Shown: positions 1 through 8,596, counted from the first letter of the stretch. The stretch is DNA of 51,580 nucleotides from Candidatus Woodwardiibium gallinarum (GCA_904419545.1 CAJFRY010000010.1:1-51580); one strand, 5' to 3'. Translations and numbers: made by a program. The notes: generated from the sequence alone by a model not told the origin.

Positions 1-2
1 AG

Positions 3-632
3 GTGCGCACGCCGGCTTCCTGCACCGAAAAAGGCGAAGAATACCGCGCCTGCGCCTGCGGCGAGGAGGAGACCCGCTCCATCGACCCGCTCGGACACAC
101 ACTGGTCAAGACCGAAGCGGTAGAGCCGACCGAAACGTCTGCGGGCAATATCGAATACTGGACCTGCACGGTTTGCGGCAAGCTGTTCTCCGACGAAGCG
201 GCGAACAATGAAATCACGCAGGCCGAAACGGTTCTGCCCAAACTCGAGCACACACACGTTTACGGCAGCTATGCGTATGACGGGAACGCGCACTGGCAGA
301 CCTGCGCCTGCGGGCAGACGAGCGAACGCACACCGCATGCCTTCGGCGCCTGGACAGTGACAAAGGAGCCGACATACACCGAAGAAGGCAGCCGCAGCCG
401 CACCTGTGTCTGCGGGTTCACGGAAACCGAGACGCTGCCGTGCGCCGTACTCCTCGGTGACGTCAATCTCGACGGAAAGGTGACGCCGACCGACTATCTG
501 CTGCTCAAGCGGCAGCTTGTAGTCGAGGACTGCCTGACGGAAGCCGGTAAACAGAGAGCCGACATCAACGGCGACGGAGCGCTGACGCCGACCGACTATC
601 TGCTGCTCAAGCGTATGATTCTCGGACTTTGA
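3..632 (+). CDS. C-terminal part of a secreted dockerin-bearing protein (5' end outside window)
   Basis: The frame is open from the window edge, so the true start lies upstream. The visible 209 residues hold Cys-rich repeats with CACG, CTVCG, CACG and CVCG motifs separated by Glu/Thr-rich linkers ending in Pro-His or Leu-Pro, a pattern common in large clostridial surface proteins. The last ~60 residues are a type I dockerin: two Ca-binding loops (GDVNLDGKVTPTDYLLLKR near residue 152 and ADINGDGALTPTDYLLLKR near 188) with the usual duplicated Asp/Asn ligands. Dockerins bind cohesins, so this protein is probably exported and attached to a scaffold or to a cohesin protein such as the one at 24.5 kb. 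The catalytic or adhesive part is not visible. A strong hairpin terminator follows at 721-749. Confidence 0.8.
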   Translation: MRTPASCTEKGEEYRACACGEEETRSIDPLGHTLVKTEAVEPTETSAGNIEYWTCTVCGKLFSDEAANNEITQAETVLPKLEHTHVYGSYAYDGNAHWQTCACGQTSERTPHAFGAWTVTKEPTYTEEGSRSRTCVCGFTETETLPCAVLLGDVNLDGKVTPTDYLLLKRQLVVEDCLTEAGKQRADINGDGALTPTDYLLLKRMILGL

Positions 633-720
633 GAGCCGGCGATCCGAAACCGATACGGAATGCAGGAAAGCGAATGAAGCCATAGACTGCGGCGTCACAT
701 AACACCCGCAGCCGCAAAGC

Positions 721-749
721 AGCGTGAGGCGCCGCCGGCGCCTCACGCT
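721..749 (+). terminator. Rho-independent terminator of the dockerin gene
   Basis: A perfect 13-bp inverted repeat (AGCGTGAGGCGCC / GGCGCCTCACGCT) with a 3-base loop is followed by a T-rich tail (TTCTGCTTTTCTCCTT). Confidence 0.8.
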
Positions 750-948
750 TTCTGCTTTTCTCCTTAATTTTTCCTTACGCCTCTGCCGGATACGGTTCAC
801 TTTCGGAAGCAAAGTCCCGTTTACAGGCGTACAAACGCCGTTTTGGGAAAATCGCCTTCCTGCGTCTGCGGCTTTTACAGCGGCGCGCCTTGCCGGCGCA
901 CGGGGCCGTGAAAAAGTCCCCGGTCAGGAAAGAACCGCATAACAAAGT

Positions 949-987
949 CCCCGATAAAAGCAAGGTACCTGTCTGCTTTTATCGGGG
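949..987. terminator. 14-bp hairpin, probable terminator of the XRE gene
   Basis: CCCCGATAAAAGCA pairs with TGCTTTTATCGGGG around an 11-base loop that itself contains the palindrome AGGTACCT. T-rich bases follow on both strands (CTTTT on plus, CTTTGTT on minus), so it could end the minus-strand regulator gene that stops at 1271. Confidence 0.55.
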
Positions 988-1270
988 CTTTTGCGCAGAT
1001 ATCCATTTTCGAAAAAAGCGTTTTTTCGGCACTCCTTTTTTGCGGCAAGCCTCGGATACGCCGCAGGCGCCAAGCGCAGCGCCCCGCCAGCTGTCAAAAG
1101 CCGCTTCCGCAGGCTTCACGCCTACCGTGACCGGGCGAAGCAGCCGCCGGCAGGCTATCCGCAAGGCGATGCCATACGGCCGCCGCTTTTCCGCGGGCGG
1201 ACAAAACCGCCGCACACGACCGCAGAGGCGTCCTGGGCGGTCGAATCTCCCGACCGGCCGCGCAGCACCG

Positions 1271-1657
1271 TCACGACCACCCGTAACGGATGACATAATA
1301 CAGCACATAAAACCAGTTGAGCAGCCCGTGGAAAATCGCCCAGCCGACCGAGCCCCAGTTCACGTAGGAAATGACCATCGCCAGACCCGCGCCGAAGGAA
1401 AGCCCTTTCCTGATATTTTTGGTTACGTTGTGGTTGACGATGGTTTTATTTTCGCGTTCGCGCTTTTCACCGTAGATCAGCTCCTCCACCGAAACCTCCA
1501 GCACCTGTGCGATCTTGTGAAGCGTGTCGATGTCGGGCTGCGTTTTTTCGTTTTCCCAGTTCGATACGGCCTGCCGCGTCACGCACAGCCGCTCGGCAAG
1601 CTGCTCCTGTGTAAGCCCCTTCGCCTCACGGAAGCGGCGGATGTTGCGTCCGACCAT
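1271..1657 (-). CDS. XRE-family transcriptional regulator with a C-terminal hydrophobic tail
   Basis: 128 residues. Residues ~3-60 form a Cro/C1-type helix-turn-helix (RRFREAKGLTQEQLAERL, then TRQAVSNWENEKTQPDIDTL, typical of XRE proteins). A short linker leads to a hydrophobic C-terminal segment of ~30 residues rich in Trp/Tyr/Val that could be one membrane helix. I chose the start at 1657 because GGGAGGGG lies 5 bases upstream; a longer frame to 1744 has no ribosome-binding site and an unconserved extension. It probably represses or activates a nearby or envelope-linked gene; target unknown. It stands alone between ychF (same strand, upstream) and hairpin 949-987. Confidence 0.75.
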   Translation of the reverse strand: MVGRNIRRFREAKGLTQEQLAERLCVTRQAVSNWENEKTQPDIDTLHKIAQVLEVSVEELIYGEKRERENKTIVNHNVTKNIRKGLSFGAGLAMVISYVNWGSVGWAIFHGLLNWFYVLYYVIRYGWS

Positions 1658-1946
1658 TGGTTCCCCTCCCTTTCCGTATTCCTCATACCAGTATACGCAA
1701 AGTGTCCGACAAAAGGCAAGCAACGGTTTATTGCGCGCCCGCATTTACGGGATTTCAGGCTTCCCCGCACAATTCTGAAGGCGCAATTATGCCTTCAAGG
1801 CTTCAGCCGTGCATTGTGCGGAAAGCCTTTATACGGCAATCCGATACAAAAACGTCTGATTCAAAAGCAGCGCCCGGCTTGCCGTTCCCCGGAAGGCGCC
1901 AATAAACGGCGGTATCCCGCAGACGGCAAACCGTTGGGCGGCCGCA

Positions 1947-3041
1947 TCACACATTGAAGCGGAAGAGCACCACGTCGCCGTCGCGCACAACGTAATCCTT
2001 GCCCTCGCTGCGGACCAATCCGGCCTCCTTCGCGGCATTGAATGACCCCTTCTCCATCAGCGTATCGAAGGCGACGACCTCAGCGCGGATAAAGCCCCGC
2101 TCAAAATCGGTATGGATCTTGCCTGCGGCGCCCGGCGCCTTCGTCCCCTCCGTGATCGTCCACGCACGAACCTCCTTCGGGCCGGCGGTCAGGTAGCTGA
2201 TCAATCCCAGCAGCCGGTAGGACGAACGGATGAGCTTGTCCAAGCCGCTTTCGGTCAGGCCGAGATCCTCAAGGAACAACTTCTGCTCCTCCTCGTCCAG
2301 CTCGGCAATTTCGGCTTCGATTTCGGCACAGACGGCAATAATCTCCGCGTTTTCCTCTTTCGCGCGTGCTTCCAGCGCGGTATAGAGCGGATTTTCGGAC
2401 AGCGGACGTCTGATGAATTCCTCACTGATATTGGCCACGTAGATGGTGGGCTTATACGACAGCAGCTGCATCGGCTTGATCAGCTCCCGCTCCTTATCGT
2501 CCAGCGGCACGGCGCGCGCCATGCTGCCTGCGCCCAGCTCGCCGATCAGACGTTCGACCAGCGCCAGCTCGGGTGCGGCGGAGGCGTCCCCCTTGAGCTG
2601 CTTCCTGAGCCGGTCTGCGCGGCGCTCGAGCGTCTCCAAATCGGCAAGCACCAGCTCGGTGTTGATGGTGTCCACGTCACGGACGGGATCGACGCTGTCT
2701 TCCACGTGGATGATGTTGCCGTCCTCAAAGCAGCGGACGACGTGTACGATGGCGTCCACCTCGCGGATGTGCGAAAGGAATTTGTTCCCCAGCCCCTCTC
2801 CCTGAGAGGCACCGCGGACAAGGCCCGCAATATCCACAAACTCAATGGTCGCAGGGGTGTATTTTTCGGGTTTATAAATCTCGGCGAGCGCGTCGAGCCG
2901 TTTGTCCGGCACGGCGACCACGCCCACGTTCGGTTCGATGGTGCAGAAGGCATAATTCGCACTTTCGGCGCCTGCATGGGTGAGTGCGTTGAAAAGCGTG
3001 CTCTTCCCGACGTTGGGCAGACCGACGATTCCTAATTTCAT
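1947..3041 (-). CDS. ychF: Redox-regulated ATPase/GTPase YchF (Obg family)
   Basis: 364 residues, the usual YchF length. It carries the G1/Walker A motif GLPNVGKST near residue 7, the G3 motif [10 protein letters not shown] near 65, and NISEE in place of the canonical NKxD, which is the family's hallmark and favours ATP over GTP. A helical insert follows, then a C-terminal TGS domain (from about residue 280, ending [11 protein letters not shown]). YchF binds ribosomes and is linked to oxidative-stress response and translation quality. The start at 3041 has GAGGA upstream and begins at the conserved [10 protein letters not shown]; the longer frame to 3077 is not conserved. It is monocistronic and divergent from the response regulator at 3290. 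Confidence 0.95.
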   Translation of the reverse strand: MKLGIVGLPNVGKSTLFNALTHAGAESANYAFCTIEPNVGVVAVPDKRLDALAEIYKPEKYTPATIEFVDIAGLVRGASQGEGLGNKFLSHIREVDAIVHVVRCFEDGNIIHVEDSVDPVRDVDTINTELVLADLETLERRADRLRKQLKGDASAAPELALVERLIGELGAGSMARAVPLDDKERELIKPMQLLSYKPTIYVANISEEFIRRPLSENPLYTALEARAKEENAEIIAVCAEIEAEIAELDEEEQKLFLEDLGLTESGLDKLIRSSYRLLGLISYLTAGPKEVRAWTITEGTKAPGAAGKIHTDFERGFIRAEVVAFDTLMEKGSFNAAKEAGLVRSEGKDYVVRDGDVVLFRFNV

Positions 3042-3187
3042 TGCTGTTTTCCTCACTTTTTCAAAATCATTCCGCAACTATTATACCTTCCCCGTTGCCT
3101 CTTTGCAATAGAAAACTTTCATACATATTTGATTCAATTATAATTTGAATAAAAATTTTACACTGAAAAATTATTTTCAAAAATCTA

Positions 3188-3216
3188 TTGACAATTGCAG
3201 AAAAATATGGTATTCT
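3188..3216 (+). promoter_or_regulatory. Sigma-A-type promoter of the response regulator
   Basis: TTGACA (3188-3193), a 17-base spacer and TATTCT (3211-3216) lie in an AT-rich block about 75 bases before the start codon at 3290. Confidence 0.75.
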
Positions 3217-3289
3217 ATGCACAGGAAAAGAAAATCCGAGTTCAAAACTCAACTATGAACGTGGACCGTCAAATGGAGGAATAAACGAT

Positions 3290-3979
3290 ATGGTTACGAA
3301 AATACTGGTCGTCGACGACGACAAAAACATATGCGACCTTCTGCGGATGTATCTGGAGAAGGAGGGCTACGAGGTCAAAACCGCGTCGGACGGTGTAGAA
3401 GGCGTAACCGCCTTCCGCATGTACGAGCCGGATCTGGTTCTTCTGGACATTATGATGCCGAAAAAGGACGGCTGGCAGGTCTGCCGCGAAATCCGCGAAC
3501 ATTCGTCCAAGCCGATCATCATGATTACTGCCAAGGGCGAGACGATCGACAAGGTGCTCGGTCTGGAGTTGGGCGCGGACGACTTCATCGTCAAGCCTCT
3601 GGACATGAAAGAGGTATTCGCCCGCATCAAGGCGGTACTGCGCCGCTATGCGAAGCACGACACGGCCGACGGCGAGCTGATCAAATTTGAGAATATCGAG
3701 ATTTCACTGCAAAAGTATGAGTTGAAAATCTGCGGCAAGCCGGTCGACCTGCCGCCTAAGGAGCTGGAGCTGATCTACTTCCTCGCCTCCAATTATAACC
3801 GCGTGTTCACGCGCGATCAGCTGCTTGACAAGGTCTGGGGCTTCGATTACCTCGGCGACTCGCGCACGGTGGACGTTCACATCAAACGTCTGCGCGAAAA
3901 GCTGGAGGGCGCTTCGGATAAATGGGTGCTGAAAACCGTCTGGGGCGTCGGTTATAAGTTCGAGGTTCTCTCCGAATAA
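3290..3979 (+). CDS. OmpR/PhoB-family response regulator, orphan
   Basis: 229 residues. The N-terminal receiver domain has the acidic pocket VVDDDK (residues 7-12), phospho-acceptor Asp53 in LLDIMMPKKDGW, Thr80 and Lys102 in FIVKPLD. The C-terminal winged-helix DNA-binding domain (from about 130) shows PPKELELIYFLASN, the RDQLLDKVWG recognition region and TVDVHIKRLREKLE. The start ATG at 3290 has GGAGGA nine bases upstream, and a consensus promoter lies at 3188-3216. No histidine kinase gene is adjacent: the gene is followed directly by a strong terminator (4043-4070). Its kinase must be encoded elsewhere or be non-specific. Target genes cannot be read from here. Confidence 0.92.
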   Translation: MVTKILVVDDDKNICDLLRMYLEKEGYEVKTASDGVEGVTAFRMYEPDLVLLDIMMPKKDGWQVCREIREHSSKPIIMITAKGETIDKVLGLELGADDFIVKPLDMKEVFARIKAVLRRYAKHDTADGELIKFENIEISLQKYELKICGKPVDLPPKELELIYFLASNYNRVFTRDQLLDKVWGFDYLGDSRTVDVHIKRLREKLEGASDKWVLKTVWGVGYKFEVLSE

Positions 3980-4042
3980 GCGCTTTACGCATGCAGTGCC
4001 GGTCTACGGCTTGCATAATGTTACTCCTTTCTTTCTCTCCGC

Positions 4043-4070
4043 AAAGAGAGCCGGGCAACCGGCTCTCTTT
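4043..4070 (+). terminator. Terminator of the response-regulator gene
   Basis: A 12-bp stem AAAGAGAGCCGG / CCGGCTCTCTTT with a GCAA loop, followed by T residues. Confidence 0.85.
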
Positions 4071-4076
4071 TTGCGC

Positions 4077-4110
4077 AAAAAAGGCTCCGGCTTTACACCG
4101 GGGCCTTTTT
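4077..4110. terminator. Terminator of the convergent surface-protein gene
   Basis: AAAAAGGCTCCGG / CCGGGGCCTTTTT forms a 13-bp stem with one G-U pair and a 7-base loop. The A-tract on one side and T-tract on the other make it usable from both directions; it lies just downstream of the minus-strand gene ending at 4141. Confidence 0.75.
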
Positions 4111-4140
4111 CCGCTTGATTTCGGACGGTTCGGTTATATT

Positions 4141-5112
4141 TTATTCCGCCTTCTTCTTTCTGGATACCACGATGGCTACGATTACAATGACCACAACCAC
4201 AACGGCAGCAATCACGATCCAAACCCACATGCTCCCGCTGTCGTCCGCGTCCGCCTGAGAAGAAGCAGCCGAGGAAGCGGGCGCAGAGGAAGCAGCCCTC
4301 GAGGATTCTTCCTCATCTTCTTCAGAGGATGCCTCCGAAGCCGCAGCGGAAGACTCGTCGTCCTCCTCCTCGCTCGACGCCGCAGAGGACTCTTCCGGCT
4401 CGCTCGATTCTTCCGGAGCGCTTGATTCCTCCTCCGGTTCGGCCGCGATAATCTCGCCGGCCGTTACCGCGTCGGTCGCGTCGATGTCTTCATAGATTTC
4501 CACTTCGCTCACGAATACCCAAGCGCCGGGCGCATCCATCACGACGCGGACATAACTGGTAGCGATTGCTTCGTCGAGGGTAAGCTTCGTTTCAGCCAGC
4601 TTGGCTTCATTGACCTCGCCGGTTCCTTTGATGGTAGCGACAGGTTCTCTATTATAGGTTTCACCGTCTTCGCTGACATAGATGCGGTATTCGGTCGGAT
4701 TGCCGACGTTGCCCGTAGCCATAGCAGCCGTATGGAAGATCATCTCCTTAAGCGTGACCTCGCGCTCGAACCGAAAGTCGATGCAGACCGACTTGCCTTT
4801 CTCATAGGCATCTTCCACCGTCTTGGCCAGTGCAATCCAGCCATGCCAGGCATACCAGTCTTTGATTTCCGGATTTTCCTTTATCGCCTCGTCCCGCGCG
4901 GCGTCCAGCATGTTTGCGTCCGGGATTTCACCGTCAAACAGCTTATACTCTCCCACTTCGTCGACGTACCACGGCTGGCCGTATTGTGTCGCGTCCGGTA
5001 CGGTGTAGGTTGCGATGTCCTCAATTCCGTCCAGCGTTTCGGCGGACGCATAAACACCGGCAACGGAGAACGCAAGACAGACCGTGAGAATAAGGGCAAG
5101 GATCTTCTTCAT
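4141..5112 (-). CDS. Membrane-anchored extracellular protein with F5/8-type-C-like (discoidin) domain
   Basis: 323 residues. The N-terminus is a signal peptide (MKKILALILTVCLAFSVAG...ASA). The middle (~30-215) resembles a galactose-binding-like F5/8C domain: an allelic strand order with DFRFEREVTLKEMIFHT, YRIYVSEDGETY and a closing SYVRVVMDAPGAWVFVSEVE strand. A long Ser/Glu low-complexity spacer (~225-290) leads to one membrane helix (WIVIAAVVVVVIVIVAIVV) and a short SRKKKAE tail inside the cell. This topology suits a surface carbohydrate-binding or adhesion protein. The start at 5112 begins the signal peptide and has GGAAG upstream; the longer frame to 5163 would bury it. Exact ligand unknown. 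Confidence 0.75.
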   Translation of the reverse strand: MKKILALILTVCLAFSVAGVYASAETLDGIEDIATYTVPDATQYGQPWYVDEVGEYKLFDGEIPDANMLDAARDEAIKENPEIKDWYAWHGWIALAKTVEDAYEKGKSVCIDFRFEREVTLKEMIFHTAAMATGNVGNPTEYRIYVSEDGETYNREPVATIKGTGEVNEAKLAETKLTLDEAIATSYVRVVMDAPGAWVFVSEVEIYEDIDATDAVTAGEIIAAEPEEESSAPEESSEPEESSAASSEEEDDESSAAASEASSEEDEEESSRAASSAPASSAASSQADADDSGSMWVWIVIAAVVVVVIVIVAIVVSRKKKAE

Positions 5113-5186
5113 GTCGCTTCTTCCTTTCTTCCATTCGGCGCGATAAGCGTCGATATTTGTCAACCGTTTTGGTTGGCTTATACAGG

Positions 5187-5215
5187 ATTATATCATTTGA
5201 AATGTATTTTATTAA
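5187..5215 (-). promoter_or_regulatory. Probable promoter of the discoidin-like gene
   Basis: On the minus strand, TTAATA and TATAAT are separated by 17 bases, ~75 bases before the start codon. The -10 is perfect, the -35 only 4 of 6. Confidence 0.4.
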
Positions 5216-5295
5216 CCAGAATTACTTGGAAAAACGTCCGATATTTTTCAAATGTCCAAAATATAATCAAAATATCCACGCCTTGAAGCAACCAC

Positions 5296-5324
5296 TTGAA
5301 AAACGCGCGCGCATCTGTTATAAT
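5296..5324 (+). promoter_or_regulatory. Promoter of the glycosyltransferase gene
   Basis: TTGAAA, a 17-base spacer and TATAAT, with an extended -10 TG one base upstream, about 48 bases before the start codon at 5372. Confidence 0.75.
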
Positions 5325-5371
5325 GATTTTGTATACCTTACATACGAAGGAAATCGGAAGGAGGGCAAAGC

Positions 5372-6490
5372 ATGAAGGTCATTGTACTCTCCTGCAACAC
5401 GGGCGAGGGGCACAACACCGCCGGCAACGCGATCATCGAAGGCATGCACGCCCGGGGTGTGGAAGCGGATATGGTCAACGCGCTTGCGCTGATGGGCGTC
5501 AAGCGGTCAAAGCTGATCTGCGGCACGTATATCAAAATGGTCCGCAAAATCCCCGCGCTGTTTGGTTTTATCTACAATCTCGCGCTGCTGACCTCCACGC
5601 ATCGCTTCAAATCGGTGCTTTATTACGTCAATAAGCCGTCTCAAGATAAATTATATGACTATATCGTTCAAAATGACTACGATACGGTCGTGCTGCCGCA
5701 TCTTTTTCCGGCGGAAACGATTACAAGCATCCGCAAAAACAAGGCCATTACGAATTTCAAATGCTACGCTATCGCCACCGACTACACCTGCATCCCCTTT
5801 TGGGAAGATCTGGAAATGGACGGCATCGTCATCGGCCACAAGAGCCAGCTCGGTGAGATGATCGAGCGCGGTCTGGACCCGAAGCTGCTGGCGCCGCTGG
5901 GCATCCCGGTCTCGGCGAAATTCGCCAAAGCCTACGACAAGGCGGAAACGCGCGCCAAGCTGGGACTTGGCGGAACGGAACTGATTTATTTGATTATGAC
6001 CGGCAGCATGGGCTCCGGGAACGTCAACGCCATCCTCACGCCGCTGCTGGCCGCCTGCGGCGAGAAGGATAAGATCCTTGTCCTCGGCGGGCGAAATGAA
6101 AAGCTGAAGAAGAGCCTGCGCGAAAAATACGCCGGCGAGCGCAAAATCGACATCATCGACTTTACGACCGAGGTGGAACAGTATATGGCCGCCTGCGACG
6201 TGCTGTTTACCAAACCAGGAGGCTTATCGACGAGCGAGGCGGCGACGATGGGTGTACCGCTCATCCACACCAAGCCCATTCCGGGCGTGGAATCACGCAA
6301 CGCGAAGTTTTTCTCGTCGCTGGGGATGTCGATCTATGAAAAAAACGTGCCCGCAATGGTGCGCAAGGCCGTTGCGCTTGCGCACGACGAGGACGCCAAG
6401 CGCGAGATGATCCGCCGTCAGCATGAGAACATCAACCCCAACGCCGCCGGCGACATCTGTGATTATATCATCCGCTCGGCAAAAGGCTGA
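5372..6490 (+). CDS. MGDG-synthase/UgtP-type glycosyltransferase
   Basis: 372 residues. The N-terminal half matches the MGDG synthase domain: CNTGEGHNTAGNAI near residue 9 is the conserved Gly-rich segment, and PHLFPAETI near 110 continues it. The C-terminal half is a GT28-type nucleotide-sugar-binding domain (TGSMGSGNVNAIL near 210; FTTEVEQYMAACDVLFTKPG and SEAATMGVPLI near 270-300). Family members transfer glucose or galactose from a UDP-sugar to diacylglycerol at the inner membrane face, giving glycolipids and the lipoteichoic-acid anchor. Acceptor and sugar cannot be fixed from sequence. The start has GGAGGGC upstream, and the gene has its own extended -10 promoter at 5296-5324. Confidence 0.88.
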   Translation: MKVIVLSCNTGEGHNTAGNAIIEGMHARGVEADMVNALALMGVKRSKLICGTYIKMVRKIPALFGFIYNLALLTSTHRFKSVLYYVNKPSQDKLYDYIVQNDYDTVVLPHLFPAETITSIRKNKAITNFKCYAIATDYTCIPFWEDLEMDGIVIGHKSQLGEMIERGLDPKLLAPLGIPVSAKFAKAYDKAETRAKLGLGGTELIYLIMTGSMGSGNVNAILTPLLAACGEKDKILVLGGRNEKLKKSLREKYAGERKIDIIDFTTEVEQYMAACDVLFTKPGGLSTSEAATMGVPLIHTKPIPGVESRNAKFFSSLGMSIYEKNVPAMVRKAVALAHDEDAKREMIRRQHENINPNAAGDICDYIIRSAKG

Positions 6491-6694
6491 AGAAAGGCGG
6501 TTTGTGACGTCGTTCGGCGTTCGATTTCCGCGCCGGAACGCGGCCGGCTGCGCCGCTGCCGCGTTTTCCGGACACACATAAAGGTGCCGGCACGTGGATG
6601 AAGTCAGTGTCCGAAACATCCGAGCCGCACAGGACGCAGGGAATCTCCAAAAACATCTCCTGCATCTGCCGGGCGATCCCGTTTTTACGCTTAT

Positions 6695-6726
6695 GAAGCA
6701 GAGCGCTCGCAGCGGCGCTCTGCTTC
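6695..6726 (+). terminator. Terminator-like hairpin after the glycosyltransferase
   Basis: GAAGCAGAGCGC / GCGCTCTGCTTC is a perfect 12-bp stem with an 8-base loop, followed by TTTGCCTGTTTG. It lies ~205 bases after the stop of the gene at 5372-6490. Confidence 0.55.
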
Positions 6727-6797
6727 TTTGCCTGTTTGCCGAGCATCCTTCGGACGACGGCACGCAAAAATCGGATAGAAGGGATGGAGACGTCATT

Positions 6798-7067
6798 ATG
6801 TATGCAGAACCGGTCAGGCATCATTTTATCCCGCAGTTCATCCGCGCCGCATCAGTGCGCCTTATGCGAAGTTTCGGGAACGGTACCGCCCTTTCAGAGC
6901 GGCTTACCGATGAAGCGTTTCATCTTCCGGAAAGACACAGCAAAAATGTCGGTGGTGCCGCAATTCTCTTTTCATATTCCCGGGAACGGCAAAGCTGCCG
7001 CCGGAAAACCGGCTTCCTGCGCCCACCGAAAACAGCGAACACAAACGCAGCCCTGAAAGGGCACTGA
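6798..7067 (+). pseudogene. Remnant of a DUF4238-family protein
   Basis: An ATG with GGATGGAGA upstream opens an 89-codon frame beginning MYAEPVRHHFIPQFI. HHFIPQF is the diagnostic N-terminus of DUF4238 proteins, and the following NGTALSERLTDEAFHLPE fits the family's second conserved stretch loosely. Then the similarity stops: intact members run to ~250-300 residues, but here the frame drifts into Arg/Lys-rich sequence and ends. I read it as a truncated, decayed copy; a chance resemblance is possible because the match is short. Function of the family is unknown. Confidence 0.4.
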
Positions 7068-7091
7068 AAAACGCAGCACCGATCATCACAG

Positions 7092-7113
7092 ACGGCCGCC
7101 CATGTGCGGCCGT
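7092..7113 (+). terminator. Hairpin terminator
   Basis: ACGGCCGC / GCGGCCGT stem of 8 bp, 6-base loop, then TTTTATC. It follows the DUF4238 remnant by 24 bases and was probably its terminator. Confidence 0.65.
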
Positions 7114-7343
7114 TTTTATCTGCTTATTCTTGCCGTCCTAAGGATCGGCGTGTTCTCCCCGATGCTTACCTGATTCCGAACATTTCTTCAAGTTAATCTC
7201 TTCGGTTATACACTGCGTTCATCCCCTCTTGTAAACACGGCCGCCGCCTCTATTCAAAATTCCAAACCTGTTCAGTCGCTTCCTTACGGCGCGCCCGTTT
7301 TTTACCGCTGCTTTACAGGCACGGCAGTCGCGTCTGAAAAAAA

Positions 7344-7372
7344 CGACAGCCGGACGTTATGTCCGGCTGTCG
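7344..7372 (-). terminator. Terminator of the typA-linked operon
   Basis: CGACAGCCGGAC / GTCCGGCTGTCG, a perfect 12-bp stem with a 5-base loop; on the minus strand it is followed by a run of seven T. It sits 35 bases after the stop of the pyrophosphatase/NUDIX gene. Confidence 0.85.
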
Positions 7373-7407
7373 GCAGGGGCTTCCCTGATTTTATCCTATA
7401 TGTCCCT

Positions 7408-8553
7408 TCAATTCCGTTGGCCAAGCAGACGTTCCGCCCGCTCAAGCGCGCCGCCGTACCATTCGGGCAGCACTTCCTTCGCCCGCACGGCGTCCAGCCA
7501 CGCACAGGAAACGCATTCGCGCGAATCGAGCCGCGGTTCGCCTTTGCAGGCAGCAAGGAAGAGCGTAAGGCACTTCCGCTTGCCGCCGGGCAGATCATAA
7601 CGGATTTCCGCGCGGAAATCCGGCTCCGGCCTGACGATAAAGCCGGTTTCCTCGTACACCTCACGGCAGGCCGTCTGTTCTTCGGTCTCGAACGCCTCCA
7701 TATGTCCCTTCGGAACGCTGCAGGTGCCGGACCGCCTTTGCAGCAGGCACAGATATTCCCTGCCCGCGCCGGTTTCCCGGTACACGATCACGCCGCAGGA
7801 CTTCGGATACAGCGCCTCCACCCGCGTCCTGTAATAGCGCTCCTGGAACTCGACGGCTGCGGCGATTTCTCCCTGATGGAACACCACCCCTGCGGGCGCG
7901 GCCACCAGCTTGTCTTCCGAATCGTCCTCCCGATGGATGATGCCGATAACGGCCGCCGTATACGACGGAACCGGCGTATCCACGCCCAGCAGGTAGACGT
8001 CCAGTTCCTCGCCGTCGCCGCCCATCACCCCGGGCAGATAGCCATAGTTGAGCGGATAGGTGAGGGTATATTTCTCTTTCCGATGCACATAGCCGACAGG
8101 CCGGTCGACGGCAATCTCCACCGTCCTGCCCAGATAGAAGTCCGCCAGCGCCTTCCGGCGGAGCAGCGCAAAAACGGCATCCTTTACGCCGTCCTCCCGC
8201 ATCGCCGCCACGTCGGCGCGTGCCGCGCCCAAACCCGCAGGCTCCTGCAGGACGGAAATGCCGGCAGGAAAGACGGCGATCAGATACGGCAGCGCCTCCC
8301 GGCCGTCCGCCGAATGCGCGCCCGCCAAAAACAGCGAGCGGCCGTCCCAAGGCGCGGGAAGCAGCCAAAAGCCGGCGCTTTTGAGCTTCGGCGCGGCTTC
8401 CGCGACGTCCGTCAGGCTGCCGGCAAAGACGTCCAGCGCAACGCCGTCATACGGCGACGGCCGGATTTCGCGGACGACGGCGCCCAGCGTCTCCCGCAGT
8501 CGGACGGCGAGCCGTTCACACGGCATTTCCTTTTCACGGTCGGACATAGCCAT
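7408..8553 (-). CDS. Three-part protein: unknown N-terminal domain, inorganic pyrophosphatase-like domain, NUDIX hydrolase domain
   Basis: 381 residues. Residues 1 to ~130 match nothing certain; a degenerate nucleotidyltransferase (GrpB-like) fold is possible. Residues ~135-245 resemble family I soluble inorganic pyrophosphatase: IAVDRPVGYVHRKEKYTL, YPLNYGYLPG, then GDGEELDVYLLG and DDSEDKLVAAP, which keep the paired metal-binding Asp residues. Residues ~250-381 are a NUDIX domain with an intact box (GHMEAFE, then REVYEETGF), preceded by CLLQRRSGTCSVPKG. The combination suggests hydrolysis of a nucleoside diphosphate derivative with cleavage of the pyrophosphate released, or two housecleaning activities tethered together; that is inference. 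Start at 8553 chosen for AAAGGAA upstream. Last gene of the operon before terminator 7344-7372. Confidence 0.75.
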   Translation of the reverse strand: MAMSDREKEMPCERLAVRLRETLGAVVREIRPSPYDGVALDVFAGSLTDVAEAAPKLKSAGFWLLPAPWDGRSLFLAGAHSADGREALPYLIAVFPAGISVLQEPAGLGAARADVAAMREDGVKDAVFALLRRKALADFYLGRTVEIAVDRPVGYVHRKEKYTLTYPLNYGYLPGVMGGDGEELDVYLLGVDTPVPSYTAAVIGIIHREDDSEDKLVAAPAGVVFHQGEIAAAVEFQERYYRTRVEALYPKSCGVIVYRETGAGREYLCLLQRRSGTCSVPKGHMEAFETEEQTACREVYEETGFIVRPEPDFRAEIRYDLPGGKRKCLTLFLAACKGEPRLDSRECVSCAWLDAVRAKEVLPEWYGGALERAERLLGQRN

Positions 8554-8596
8554 TCTATTCCTTTCTTTGTGTACCCGAAGCGGCAAGTCTGCTTCC

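Larger units (their letters stand above)
633..1270. other. Intergenic stretch without a supported gene
   Basis: This lies between the dockerin gene and a convergent XRE regulator. It holds two strong hairpins (721-749 and 949-987). Open frames that cross it are GC-driven, have low-complexity Arg/Pro-rich translations and no ribosome-binding site, so I call none of them a gene. Confidence 0.6.
6491..7407. other. Gene-poor region with hairpins and one degraded ORF
   Basis: No intact gene is supported. It contains three terminator-like hairpins (6695-6726, 7092-7113, 7344-7372) and a DUF4238-like remnant (6798-7067). Other open frames give no recognisable protein. Confidence 0.55.

Noticed and set aside
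890-1957. 355-codon plus-strand frame across the intergenic region and the XRE gene
   Set aside because: It runs opposite the XRE gene, is Arg/Pro-rich and has no conserved motif or ribosome-binding site; it is a shadow.
2112-3035. Long frames opposite ychF, typA, ileS and other confirmed genes
   Set aside because: GC-rich codon use keeps the opposite frames open. They match no family and the coding strand is certain from the conserved proteins.
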